Program-made: the position numbers and the translations under genes
The notes under the pieces: model-generated
Database searches by the model: none
Told to the model about the DNA's origin: nothing
Seen by the model: only the letters and a program-made list of their open reading frames with translations
Shown here: positions 34,401-44,592 of the stretch, piece by piece
Numbering within the stretch: the first letter of the stretch is position 1
Layout: each line of letters begins with the position of its first letter
From: Mesomycoplasma ovipneumoniae
GTDB lineage: Bacteria; Bacillota_I; Bacilli_A; Mycoplasmatales; Metamycoplasmataceae
Length of the DNA: 64,000 nt
Reading direction: 5' to 3'
NCBI RefSeq assembly: GCF_024758565.1
Contig: NZ_CP079199.1
Coordinates: 921,501-985,500 of the forward strand

Positions 34401-34410
34401 CAAAACTAAA
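34401..34410 (+). repeat. Left 10-bp target duplication of TIR copy 7
   Basis: AAAACTAAAT, immediately before CCCGAG and identical to the ten bases immediately after the right end. Confidence 0.75.
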
Positions 34411-34944
34411 TCCCGAGTTTCCCAGTTTTAAGGCAAAAATTGACTTTTTAGTGAATATAAATATGAAAAAACACCCGTAAATCAGTGTTTTTTGATTTTA
34501 AAATCTTAATTTTTATTACTAGCATTTACTAGCATTTTAAGTAATTTTATGGTATAATTATAGATTATGAAAAAACAAAATAAAGATGGTTTTATTGAAG
34601 TAAACAAATTGTTTGGCAAAAAACCTAAATATTTTAAGGAAATTTCAAACGTGAAATTTGAAACAAGTTATTTGAAAACAATCAATTAACTGAGGTTGGT
34701 TTAGTAACGATGTTGTAAAAATTAAGGCAAAGGGTTGAATTTAACACTTTAGATCAGCAAATAACATTTAAAAATTGAGATGGCGTTCCTAGTGACCCAA
34801 ATATTTGAAATAGGTATGATTTTTACTTTGATATCTTAATAAATCACTAATAAAAATTGTAACTAACTTTTACCAAAAAACTTAAAAAAGTCCCTAAAAC
34901 CGGATACTTTTTTAAAATTGCCTTATCAAACTGGGAAACTCAGG
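34411..34944. mobile_element. TIR element copy 7, different cargo
   Basis: Both ends belong to the repeat family: CCCGAGTTTCCCAGTTTTAA on the left, continuing into the TTTTTAGTGAATATAAATAT right-arm sequence, and TATCAAACTGGGAAACTCAG on the right with the left-arm TTAAAAAAGTCCCTAAAACC. The middle (34530-34860) is not the usual hairpin core. It has a TATAAT (34555-34560), an ATG at 34567 opening a 40-codon frame, and a separate downstream frame, both gene-like but broken. A perfect 10-bp direct repeat AAAACTAAAT flanks the element (34401-34410 and 34945-34954). Confidence 0.75.
34567..34689 (+). pseudogene. Gene remnant inside TIR copy 7
   Basis: ATG 34567 opens MKKQNKDGFIEVNKLFGKKP and runs 40 codons to TAA. 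After a gap, another frame (about 34724-34849) carries codons reading RVEFNTLDQQITFKNWDGVP and beyond, with TGA as Trp. The two look like pieces of one decayed cargo gene. No family recognised. Confidence 0.4.
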
Positions 34945-34954
34945 AAAACTAAAT
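34945..34954 (+). repeat. Right 10-bp target duplication of TIR copy 7
   Basis: AAAACTAAAT directly after CTCAGG; it matches 34401-34410 exactly. Confidence 0.75.
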
Positions 34955-35035
34955 AAATTAGTAGAAAAATTAACAAAAGTACTACAATCAAAACCATAGA
35001 TAAAAATTATTTGTCTGAATTTTTTCTACTAATTT
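34955..35035. repeat. Hairpin repeat, inverted relative to 49899-49966
   Basis: AAATTAGTAGAAAAATT (34955-34971) pairs with AATTTTTTCTACTAATTT (35018-35035) apart from one bulge. The ~46-nt loop, reverse-complemented, aligns with the loop of the second copy at 49899-49966. It lies directly after TIR copy 7, about 150 nt upstream of the SGNH hydrolase gene. Confidence 0.55.
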
Positions 35036-35082
35036 AATCAGAAAAAAAATAATTATCTGAGTTTTTTTAATCTTATTTAGTG

Positions 35083-35088
35083 TATAAT
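35083..35088 (+). promoter_or_regulatory. -10 box of the SGNH hydrolase gene
   Basis: TATAAT in TAGTGTATAATTTAAA, 100 nt before the ATG at 35188; GCGGGG lies nearer the start. Confidence 0.5.
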
Positions 35089-35187
35089 TTAAATTTTATT
35101 TTCTAGTTTGCTCCTTAACTAATTGGACCAATCTAATCGATTTTTCTTAAAAAAATCTGGAATAACAAAAAGAAGCGGGGTAAAATA

Positions 35188-38100
35188 ATGAAAAAAAATA
35201 TCTCAAAACCTGATTTTTCTAAAGCATTCAAAATATTTTTAAGTTTTAGCACCTTATCTTTAACGATTTCTGGAATTACTTTGATTGGTATAAAAAATCG
35301 TGATGAAAGAGATCAAATTAACATACCAATTACCCACTCGGTCCAAGAAACTGAAGAGCTTTTGGATCAAATTAATTATTTATCAATAGGTGATTCGATT
35401 TCTGCTGGTTTTAATTGGGATTACTCTTTTGATGTTAGAGGTATGCTTGATGAAAATAATCAAGTAAAAGGACTTTCGTATCCTGCCTTTTTTGCTAATT
35501 TTATTCAGAAAGTTAATCCAAATGCCCTTAAATCGTTCGATAATTTGGCACTTTCTTGAACAACAATCACAGATTGACTATATTTACTTAATCCTGAAAA
35601 TGAAAAATACAAAAATTTAGACAAAACACATTTTCATTTTAATTATCATCTAGACAGAAAATTAAATTCGCCATATGGGCAGCAAATTCGTTATGTTTTT
35701 GATGACTTTTCGGCAACAAGTTTTCCAAAACTCCACAAAAAAATCCAAGAATCAAATTTAATAACACTTTCATTAGGGGCAAATGATTTAATTGAATCTA
35801 TTGATTTTCGCGTAATTGCAAAACCATTGCAAAAACTTGCTACAAAAGCTGAAGCAAGTTTTGAATTTATGCAAAATATTGAACTAACCTACCAAAAAAT
35901 TTATCGAAATTTGCTAACTTTAGTTGAAAATTTGCGCAAAATCAATCCTAAGGTTCAAATTGTTTTAGTCGGATATAATTCTTTGACATCCAATATTGTT
36001 AAATTTTTTGAAAAATTACTAACAAATGAGATAGGTTTGCCGGAAAATTACGCTAATTTAGCAATAAAACGTTTAAATTCAACGATTAGACAGGTTGCCA
36101 GAGTTCAAAAAGTTCAGTATGTTGACTTGTATAATGAAAAAATTTGACAAGAAAATCCAAGCGAATTTGCAACAAAAGAATTAGATATTCACCCTTCAAC
36201 AAAAGGTTATAAAAAAATGGCCCAAGACCTCTTGTTCAAACTTGCTATTGAACAAGATATTCCATTTAGAAATGAAGCAGACCAAAAATTAGGCTGAGAC
36301 AAAGATTATGTCGAAAAAGATTTAAATAATTACCGTCGTATTTTAAATATAGCATCAAATTCACAAATTCTTGAGGCCTTAAGTCTTGAAGGCTCAACTG
36401 ATAAGTTTATTTCTGAGACCTCTCAAATCGAAACAAGAACGACTGCAGATATTCAAAAAACTGAAAAATCACCGCTTGAAAATTTTGTGAATGTTATATT
36501 AAATAATAATTTTGGTGATTTTTTAAGCCGTTTTGTCCAGTTAGGACTCCAAAATAATCCAGGCGTGCAAAAAACTTTAACCGATTTTTGAAAGGAAAAC
36601 CAAAAAGCTGGCGCTTCTTTTGCCCAAATTTTGCAAAAAATTTTCTCAAGTGGCTTTTTTAGTCAAATAATTGCGCGTTTTCAGACTTATGTTCAAAATA
36701 TTATTGATACCCAGAACTGAGAAAAGGCGACAATTTCTGATTTAGTTAATCAAATTTTTGCCGACTTTGATGAAAAACAGATAATTGATGTTTTAAATAC
36801 TGTTGTAACTTCTGAATTTGCCAGTGAAAATCCTGAAAAAACTAAAGAATTAATTTTTGCTTCTATTTTTGGACAAAGTTTAGTTCAGGATCTTATAATT
36901 AATAATATTATCCAAGTTGATGTTGCATATAAAGATAATTTAAAAGTAGTTTTTACTTTTGATTCTATTAGAAAATTATTTACAAAAATAATTACTGATT
37001 TTCAGCTTCGCGCTGATGAATATAAAAATTCTGCCAGTTTTCAGCAAATAATCCAAACTTACCTCGAAAATCCAGAAAATGACGCTGATAATGTTAGTTT
37101 TATTAGGAATTTTATTTCTGAAACGCTAAAACATCATGACTCTGTTCAGGTTCTAGTTGGAATTATTAACGATAATTTTAATTTTAATTTGCCTAAAGAT
37201 GATCAAGATTCGCTCACTAATCTTTTAGTTTCGCTCGCTGATGTTATTGTCCGAACAAATGTTTGGACCAAATTGAATGATCTTGCTGCTAAAAACTTTT
37301 TAGATGTTATTAAGCAAAGCGATTATAAAAATGTTACTGAGAACATTTCATCAATTTTTGCTGACCAAATTTATACAAATTACTCAACTTTTTTTAAAGA
37401 TTCCAAAAATTTACTTGATTTATTTCATGAACTTTTAAGTTTTGAATTAAGCAATAATCAAATTGAATCACTTAAAAAATTACTTAATAAATTTTACCCA
37501 ATTTTAACAAAATTTGACCTAAGTAACTTTATTGATAGTTCTTCGCCAAATTATGCTAGTTTTTCCTTCCTTTTTGATTCGGCCAAAGATTTTTTAGTTT
37601 CAAATTCATTCAAACCTTTATCAGATGTTGTAAATTCAGCAATTAATGATTTTTTAGTAAATAAAAGCCAATATCAGCGAATTGATGATTTAAACCGTTT
37701 TGGTTTTCAGTTTTTAGCTAATAATTTGCCAAAACTTGAAGAAAATATTTACGCTTTTATTGCAAAAAATGTTCAAGACGAAAAGTTCTTAACTAACTTA
37801 ATTAATTTAATTAGCAATTCACTGACTGACCAAGGTCTAACACCTAAGTCAATTGAAACTTTTTCGCAAATTATTAGACTAATTTTTGAAGACTTTTACT
37901 CTAAATATCAAATTTGAAAATATGATAAAACAATCCCAACTAACAATTTAATTTTTGATTTTGTTAAAGGCGCAATAAATACTTTCGAAACTTTTACTAA
38001 ATCAAATTTTAGTGAGTATGATTTTCTCAAAAACAATCTTGAATCTGCAACAAAAGCAAAAAATGAAGCAGAAATTCAAGAATATTCAACAAAAATCGCG

Positions 38101-41100
38101 CTTTTGGACCAACAACTTTCATTTCAAAATTTTTCTAGTTATTTTCTAAATAATTTTTTTAGCCAAGAACAAATTTATTCACTTTTAAAAAGTCTTGCTA
38201 GTCTTGATTTTCAAAGCAAAATTTCAAATCAAGATTTGGTTTTATTTGTCAAAAACCTTTTTGATCAATCATTTTTACATAAGCAATTAATCGGAAAATT
38301 AGACCAAAATAGTTTTTTTAACAATCCAAAAATTCAAGAACCCCTTTTAAATATTTTATCTAACTTTTTTGAATCTTCAGAAGTTGAAAAATTACTTTCA
38401 AAACTTATTGAATATTTTTTTGACAATAAAAAGTTTGAACAACACACTAATTTTAATTCCTTAATTGAGAATTTTCTTAAAGAAAATTCTCAATTAATTG
38501 AAGAAGTTTTTACACTTTTTTTAGGCAACACAGCAACTTGAGAATCAATTTCCCAATTTTTACAGGCAATTTTGGATGCATATCAACTAAATTTATCACA
38601 AGATTCTGTTAATACAATTTTAGAACTTGTTCGTGATATTTTGACAAAACTAAGGGATTCAATTCTAAGTATTCAAAGTGAAACAACAATTCAACCGCCT
38701 TTAATAATAAAATCATTAATTACCATTATTTTTGATGCAATTTCTAATAATCCAACTCCTAAAAAGTCGGTTATTGAGACTTTATTTGATAGTTTTAGCG
38801 TTGATATTGCAAATAATTACTATACTTCAGAGGCAATAAGTAGCCAAGATCAAAACAAAATTACTCCAGATAAAATTTCTTCATTAATTGCTGAAGTAAT
38901 GAAAACTAAGCCTATTTTAGAACAAATTCGATCAAGTTTATCAAGCATTCCAGAAGGATATCGTGAAGATATTGTTCCAATTTTTGATTCATTTTTAAAA
39001 TCTGAAGGACTTAAAGATTTATTTAATTCCTATTTTACAATAGTTGCAAAAGCAAATATTAGTAAGCCATTAGATAATTTTTCGTTAATTAAGTCTTTAT
39101 TTGAAAGGCAACATTTTAATAAAATTATTGGTGAATTTATTGTTAAATTAGACGAAAAAGAGAAAAATCTAACAACTAATTTTGCAAAACTATCACAAAA
39201 AATTTTTAATACTCAATTTGAAGAAACAGAATTTGAATCTTTTTTCAAGCTAATTAAGAAAATAATTCAAAATAATATTGAAAGTTATTACACCGATGAG
39301 CCAGAGTCAATAAATATTTTTTCAGACCAAGCTCAAGCAATAAATGTGAGTCAAGATATTGCTGATTTTCAAATTCAAGCTCAACCATTTAGCGATTCTG
39401 GTTCTGAACAACAATCTCCAAGTTCATCTTCAGCAGAAACACAAAACCAAAGTTTGCCCAAAAAATCGCCAAATTATTCAAAAAAAAATGCTTTTTTAAC
39501 AAAAATTATAACTATTTTGACTAAATTAACTAGTGGTCAGTTTTCTACTTCAAATTTGAACTCATTACTAGAAACCGAGATTGCAAATGAAGAGTTTATC
39601 GTTGAACTAGTCAAGCAAATTGGAACAGTTTATAACCAAATTGATCAATCAGAAAAAGATAATATTTGAAAAATACTGACAAAAATTTTTAAATCTGATT
39701 TTTTCAAAGAAAAAATTGAACTATTAAGCGTCGGGAATATTTCTAGTTTTTCAATATTTAGCGGCCTATCAGAAGAAAGTAAGAAAAAAATTGAGCCAAC
39801 ATTTAAAAGTTTGTTGTTAGAATTTTTACCAAATTCTGCAAACAAACTTTTTATTTTTCGAATTTTAGATCATATAAATAAAAATCAAGAATCATTTAAA
39901 GAAGTAAAAACATTTTCATCAATCTTAACTAAATTTTTAGGTAATGATAATAGTCATAACAATACCGTTCAAAACCAGAATTCGCAAACCCAAACTAATA
40001 GCCAATTTTTGAAGGCCTATTTGTGACATGTGCTTGATTTTTTAGTAAAACATAATGGATTTTTAGATATAGCCGTTGATATAGCTGCCTCATATCTAAA
40101 ATTAAATTTAGACAACAACCCAAATTTAACTACTAAAGTTCAAAAACCAAGAGAGATTCCTAAAACTTTCTTAAAAGAATTTATTGGTCTTGGCTTTGAA
40201 AATCCTTTAATTTCTGGAATTTTAGACCAAATGTTAGATGCAGTTAAAACTTTAGAATCTAGTAAAGAAGCATCTAGTTTTTTCAGTGCTATTTTTAGTA
40301 AATTAGATTTTGCAAAATTAATCAATCTTGATTTAGTCGTTAAAATTGAACCAAAAATTAGCGTCGATAACTCAACAGGTCCAAGTCAAAAGGAACAAAA
40401 AGAACTAATTGATGAAAAAAAATTAACATTAAACACACCAACTGGACAAAAAATATCAACTAAAACACTCGCTGATTTCTTTGATTTAATATTTTTAGCC
40501 TCACCGGACTGAGATAAGAAAAAGGAAAATCAAGCTTCGCCAATTTTAAAAGAATTAAATCATATAACTTATACCGGAATTTCTTTTCAGGATCTTTTTA
40601 CATCGAATAAAAAAGATCCTCAACTTGAAGCAATTTCAAAATTATTTCATAGAATTTGGTACTCTGAGGGTAAAGATTCTAACAGAATATCAATCAACAA
40701 TTTTAAAAATTCATCAAAAGGAAGACTTCTTTATAGACTAGCGCTAATCCTTCTTTTTTATACTTATGAATCTAGGATTTCTCGAAATTGGCTTAGAGAC
40801 CAATTATTTTATGGTAATTTTTTCTCCTCTTGGAAAGCTTCTGAAATAATACGCGCCTCATTGCACAATGGAAGCCAATCTAAAGTAAGTAATTCGAATG
40901 ATAGACAATACAAGAAATTTATTGATGACATAATAGGGAATCCTGTTGAATCCAAAAGTTGATTAGGGTGAATATATTGATATAAACCTTCCAACGTAAA
41001 GCTAAATGACATGATCACAATGATTTATTATAATGCTGACAATAATCGATTTTCCAATATCACAAAGCAACCTAAATTAAAAGACCAAATTTTACAACAA

Positions 41101-41151
41101 ATTCATGATGGAACTTATCCCGATAATTATACAGACCCTCGTAAAAAATAA
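35188..41151 (+). CDS. Giant membrane-anchored SGNH/GDSL hydrolase-like protein
   Basis: A 1987-residue protein in one frame (TGA as Trp). One signal/anchor helix lies at residues ~15-35 (FLSFSTLSLTISGITLIGI). Residues ~60-350 hold an SGNH esterase/lipase domain: block I YLSIGDSISAG with nucleophile Ser70, block III LSLGANDLI (Asn199), and block V DIHPSTKGY (Asp333, His335). The rest, about 1600 residues, is long helical sequence of repeated character, Phe/Leu/Asn/Lys-rich, with a Ser/Gln/Glu-rich linker near 1410-1435 and no catalytic motif seen. The enzyme domain probably acts outside the cell on lipids or acyl esters. Large GDSL proteins occur in the hyopneumoniae group. Confidence 0.85.
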
Positions 41152-41465
41152 TATATTAGTTGAATAAAACTTTTATTAACAAAGTTTTTTCTATCAAAAG
41201 TTTAGAATATTTTTTTATCTTCAAGTCATTTTTTCACTGTAATCACGAGGAAATTTATTACTTGAATTTTTTCACCAAAATCTTGCCAAAATTAAAAGAA
41301 TCCTTCCAAAATTGATTGCTTTCCTCACTAAGTTTATAATTTTTTTCAAAATTTAGTTTGGAAATCAAAATATTTAATATTCCCAAAAATATAATTTTGA
41401 TATTTTAAAAATTGTATCGGTATAAAATAATAATATCGAGTAAATTTATGGTATAATTTCACAAA
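41152..41465. other. Intergenic region, promoter at its end
   Basis: No gene seen. Only short, poor stems (for example AAAACTTTTATTAACAAAGTTTT just after the hydrolase stop, a weak terminator candidate) and, at the right end, the TATAAT of the next operon. Confidence 0.5.
41452..41457 (+). promoter_or_regulatory. -10 box of the HAD-nadD-mtnN operon
   Basis: TATAAT ends 8 nt before the ATG at 41466 (GGTATAATTTCACAAAATG). A usual start site would leave 0-3 leader bases, so the mRNA is probably leaderless. Confidence 0.6.
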
Positions 41466-42386
41466 ATGAAAATCTCAAAAAATCGCTATCTTTTTGTTCT
41501 TGATCTTGATGGCACAGTTCTTTCTGATAGTGCAAATTCTGAAATTCATCCAGATACTGAATCAGAAATTAAACGCGCTGTTGAATTAGGACATGTTGTT
41601 TGCATTCTGACAGGAAGACCTTGAAGATCGACAAAACCAATATACGAAAAATTAGGTCTAAAAACAATTGTTGCTAATTTTAACGGCGCTTATATTCATA
41701 ACCCAACTGACTCTGAATTTATTCCAACAATTAATTATATAAATTTAAATGACATTTTATATATAATGGGTGACAAACGAGTAAAAGCCGAAACCTCAAA
41801 TTTTGCAATTGAAGGACCTGGATGAGCTAAAATTAAAAAACGCGATAAGCAATTAGAGCAAGTTTTTGGATTTGACCATATTAAAAATCTAAAGCCGGGT
41901 CTAAATTTCCATAAAATACCTTTAAAACCAACTTGTTTAATTCTTGATACAAAACCAACTACAAACATCAACGATTTTAAATCATATTTAGAGCGACGCT
42001 ATGGTGATCTAGGTGAATTTTCGGCCTGATCAAAAGGAGAAAATCACACATACGTTTTTGATATGACCGCAATTGGGGTTAATAAATCTAAGGCAGTTTC
42101 AATGCTTTCGCGTTATTATAAAATTGACTTAGAAAATATAATTTCAATTGGTGATAGTTACAATGATATTGGTATGTTTGAAATTTCAACAATTTCTGTT
42201 GCAATGGCAAATTCGCCTCAGCAAGTAAAAAAGCATGCAACCGTTATTCTTAAAAAAACAAATAAAGAAGGCGGAGTTGGTGATTATATTCGCCGTTTTT
42301 TAAAAAATCCTACAAAAGAAATCGAAAAATCGAAAAAAGTTAAATATGTGCGTTCAGCAGTTACATTTGAAGCAACCGAGTATTAA
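41466..42386 (+). CDS. Cof-type HAD-superfamily phosphatase
   Basis: A 306-residue protein. Motif I FVLDLDGTVL, motif II CILTGRPW, and motif IV ISIGDSYNDIGMF place it with class IIB HAD phosphatases acting on sugar or nucleotide phosphates. The C-terminal ~30 residues are Lys/Glu-rich and extend beyond the fold. There is no Shine-Dalgarno; translation is probably leaderless. It is separated by 3 nt from nadD, which suggests an operon for nucleotide and cofactor turnover. It differs from the ula-linked HAD protein at 11802-12680. Confidence 0.9.
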
Positions 42387-42389
42387 AAA

Positions 42390-43475
42390 ATGAAATTAGA
42401 AAAAATTGCAATTTATGGCGGTTCATTTAATCCCGTTCATAAAGCTCATATACAAATTGCAAAAAAAGCAATCGATTTTTTAAATTTAGATATGCTTTTT
42501 TTTGTACCAAATTACATAAATCCGTTAAAAAATAATAAAGAAAACAACATTGACCCCGCATTTCGTTTTGAAATGCTAAAATTAGTTCAAATTGAAAAAA
42601 CACAAGTTTGTGATTATGAAATTAAAGCCAAAAAAATTAGCTATACAATTGAAACAGTAAATTATTTCAGACAAAAATATCCTAATGCAAAACTTTTTTT
42701 AATAATAGGTTCTGATAATCTTGCTTGTTTTAAAAAGTGGAAAAATTACAAGGAAATTCTTCAAAAAGTCCAACTTGTTGTTTTTAATCGCAAAAATTAT
42801 CCTGATTTAGGAAATGTTAAACGTTATAATGCCTTAATTTTGCCAACCCAGCTGCCCAATTTTAGTTCTTCGCAAATAAGAAGTGGAAACTTTTTTGGCC
42901 TTGATCCAAAAGTAAATGCTTTTATTGGTGCTAATTTTTTATATGCTAATTCAATTCTTAAAGGTTTTCTTGGTAATTCTGACCGATTTATCCATTCAAA
43001 AAATACCGCCGAACTCTCTAATGAGTATGCTAAAATTTATGGACTAGATTCAAAACAAGCTTATTATGCTGGCTTATTTCATGATTTAACCAAAAAATGA
43101 ACCAGACAAGAACATATTGATTTTCTTAAATCCCAAAAAATTGATGACAGAGATCTTCAAGACTATGAACTGCATCAACTTACAGCTTCAATTTGACTAA
43201 AAAATGTTTATTTACTACCTTTTGAGCAAATAATCCGCGCTATTTCTTGCCATACAACCCTTTGTTTTGAAATGTCATTGTTTGACAAAGTAATTTATGT
43301 AGCCGATAAATTAGCCCGCGGTCGTCGTTTTCCAGGTATTCAAAAATTACGCGCCTTAGCAAAACAAGATTTAAATAAAGCCTTTTGCCAACTTGTAAGA
43401 ATGTCCAAAATTAAGCATGAAAATATGATAAACTCAACCAATCAGATGAAACTATATGAAAAACATCAAAATTAA
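42390..43475 (+). CDS. nadD: NadD-YqeK fusion: NaMN adenylyltransferase plus HD hydrolase
   Basis: A 361-residue two-domain protein. Residues 1-~190 are nicotinate-nucleotide adenylyltransferase (NAD synthesis): GGSFNPVHKAHIQIA holds the HxGH-type site (here His-Lys-Ala-His), LFLIIGSDNLACFKKW is typical of NadD, and SSSQIRSG is the C-terminal phosphate loop. Residues ~195-361 are a YqeK-like HD domain: HSKNTAELSNEYA, AGLFHDLTKKW (metal His-Asp), ISCHTT and VIYVADKLARGRRFPG. In many firmicutes these are adjacent genes; fusion is common in mycoplasmas. YqeK hydrolyses diadenosine tetraphosphate. The end overlaps mtnN by 20 nt. Confidence 0.92.
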
Positions 43476-44115
43476 AAGTGCTATTTTTTATGCTGATAAG
43501 CAAGAAGAAGTAAATTTAGAATTACTTGGGGCAAAATTTATAAAAAATGTTAGTGTTTTAGACCTAAATTTTCCAGTTTATGAATATAAAAATATTTATT
43601 TTTTTTATATTCATTCACAAATAGGCTTAATTAATTCAGCTATTTTTGCCCAAACAGTTGCAGTAAAATTTTTAATTACTAATATAATAAATTATGGCGC
43701 TTGTGGTGGAAGTTCATCAATTGATTTTTCAAAAATGAAAAATCAATTGATATTTCCCAAACGTTTTTATCTACTTGATGCAAAAACACCTTGATATCAG
43801 CCAGGCCAACTACCATTTGAACCTAAATTTTACGAGAATAATTTAATTGCTGCACAAAATTTTAATTTAGGCTCATCAAATAGTTTTATTTTTGAAGAAA
43901 ATCAAGTAAAAGATTTTCAATTTGTTGATTTTTTTGATATGGAAGCATTTTCCTTTGCGCAAATAAGTGCCAAAAATAGCTTGAATTTTTATTGCATTAA
44001 ATATCTGAGTGATAAAATTGGCCAAAATCTTGATATTTCCCAAGTTAATTTTAACATAAAACAAGGCGCTCAAGGCGCCGCTAAATATGCCTTAGGTCTT
44101 CTTGAGAAAATCTAA
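43456..44115 (+). CDS. mtnN: 5'-Methylthioadenosine/S-adenosylhomocysteine nucleosidase
   Basis: A 219-residue nucleosidase-fold protein that cleaves adenine from SAH or MTA. NYGACGGSS matches the phosphate/ribose strand of the family (usual GSAGG-type) and FFDMEAFSFAQ carries the catalytic ME pair. The chain is a little shorter than Pfs (about 230) and the N-terminus is diverged. ATG 43456 lies inside the end of the nadD-yqeK gene. It recycles the by-product of SAM-dependent methylation. PNP-type relatives are possible, but the DMEA motif favours MtnN. Confidence 0.85.
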
Positions 44116-44145
44116 AAAATATTTGTTCACTATTATAAATTTGCA

Positions 44146-44190
44146 AAAACAGTTTGAAAATTAAATTATATTTTTTCAAACTGTTTTTTG
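44146..44190 (+). terminator. Terminator of the nadD-mtnN operon
   Basis: AAAAACAGTTTGAAAA / TTTTTTCAAACTGTTTTTTG stem of about 15 bp with an AT-rich loop, 30 nt after the mtnN stop. Confidence 0.8.
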
Positions 44191-44592
44191 TTCTAAAGTG
44201 GTGTAAAAACTGACAAATACTCCCGTTTTTTAGTGTGCATTAGATTAAATGCACAAGGTTTAAGGCTTTATTTTAGATTCTGCTATTTTTCTTTAACACC
44301 TATAATCAAGGTTTTAAGGTAAGAAAGTATTATAGTTTTTTGTTGAATGTATTAAATTTTTTTATATTTTAATATTAAAAAATTTAAAATTATTCATAAA
44401 AAATAAAGTCCAAAAAAATGCCTTGTTATTTAATTTTTTATTTTATTTTATTTTAATATTGAAATTACTATATTTCACTTTTATGATTTTTTCTAGTAAA
44501 ACCTTAATAAAAATATAAATATTCATTATTTTTGATTTTCGTTGATTAAAATTTGTATAATATTTATATAAGGATAATTAGGAGGTTGCGCT
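44191..44592. other. Intergenic region before the subtilase locus
   Basis: About 400 bp without a gene. It holds a pentanucleotide run TTTTA repeated at about 44437-44456, and near the right end a TATAAT (44556-44561) and AGGAGG for the protease. The segment 44210-44330 is slightly richer in GC, but I find no open frame or RNA motif in it. Confidence 0.5.
44556..44561 (+). promoter_or_regulatory. -10 box of the subtilase operon
   Basis: TATAAT in TTTGTATAATATTTATA, 32 nt upstream of the start codon, followed by TTAGGAGG. Confidence 0.6.

Noticed and set aside
44437..44456. TTTTA tandem run as a regulatory repeat
   Set aside because: Short and AT-only; expected by chance in this composition and not near a promoter element.
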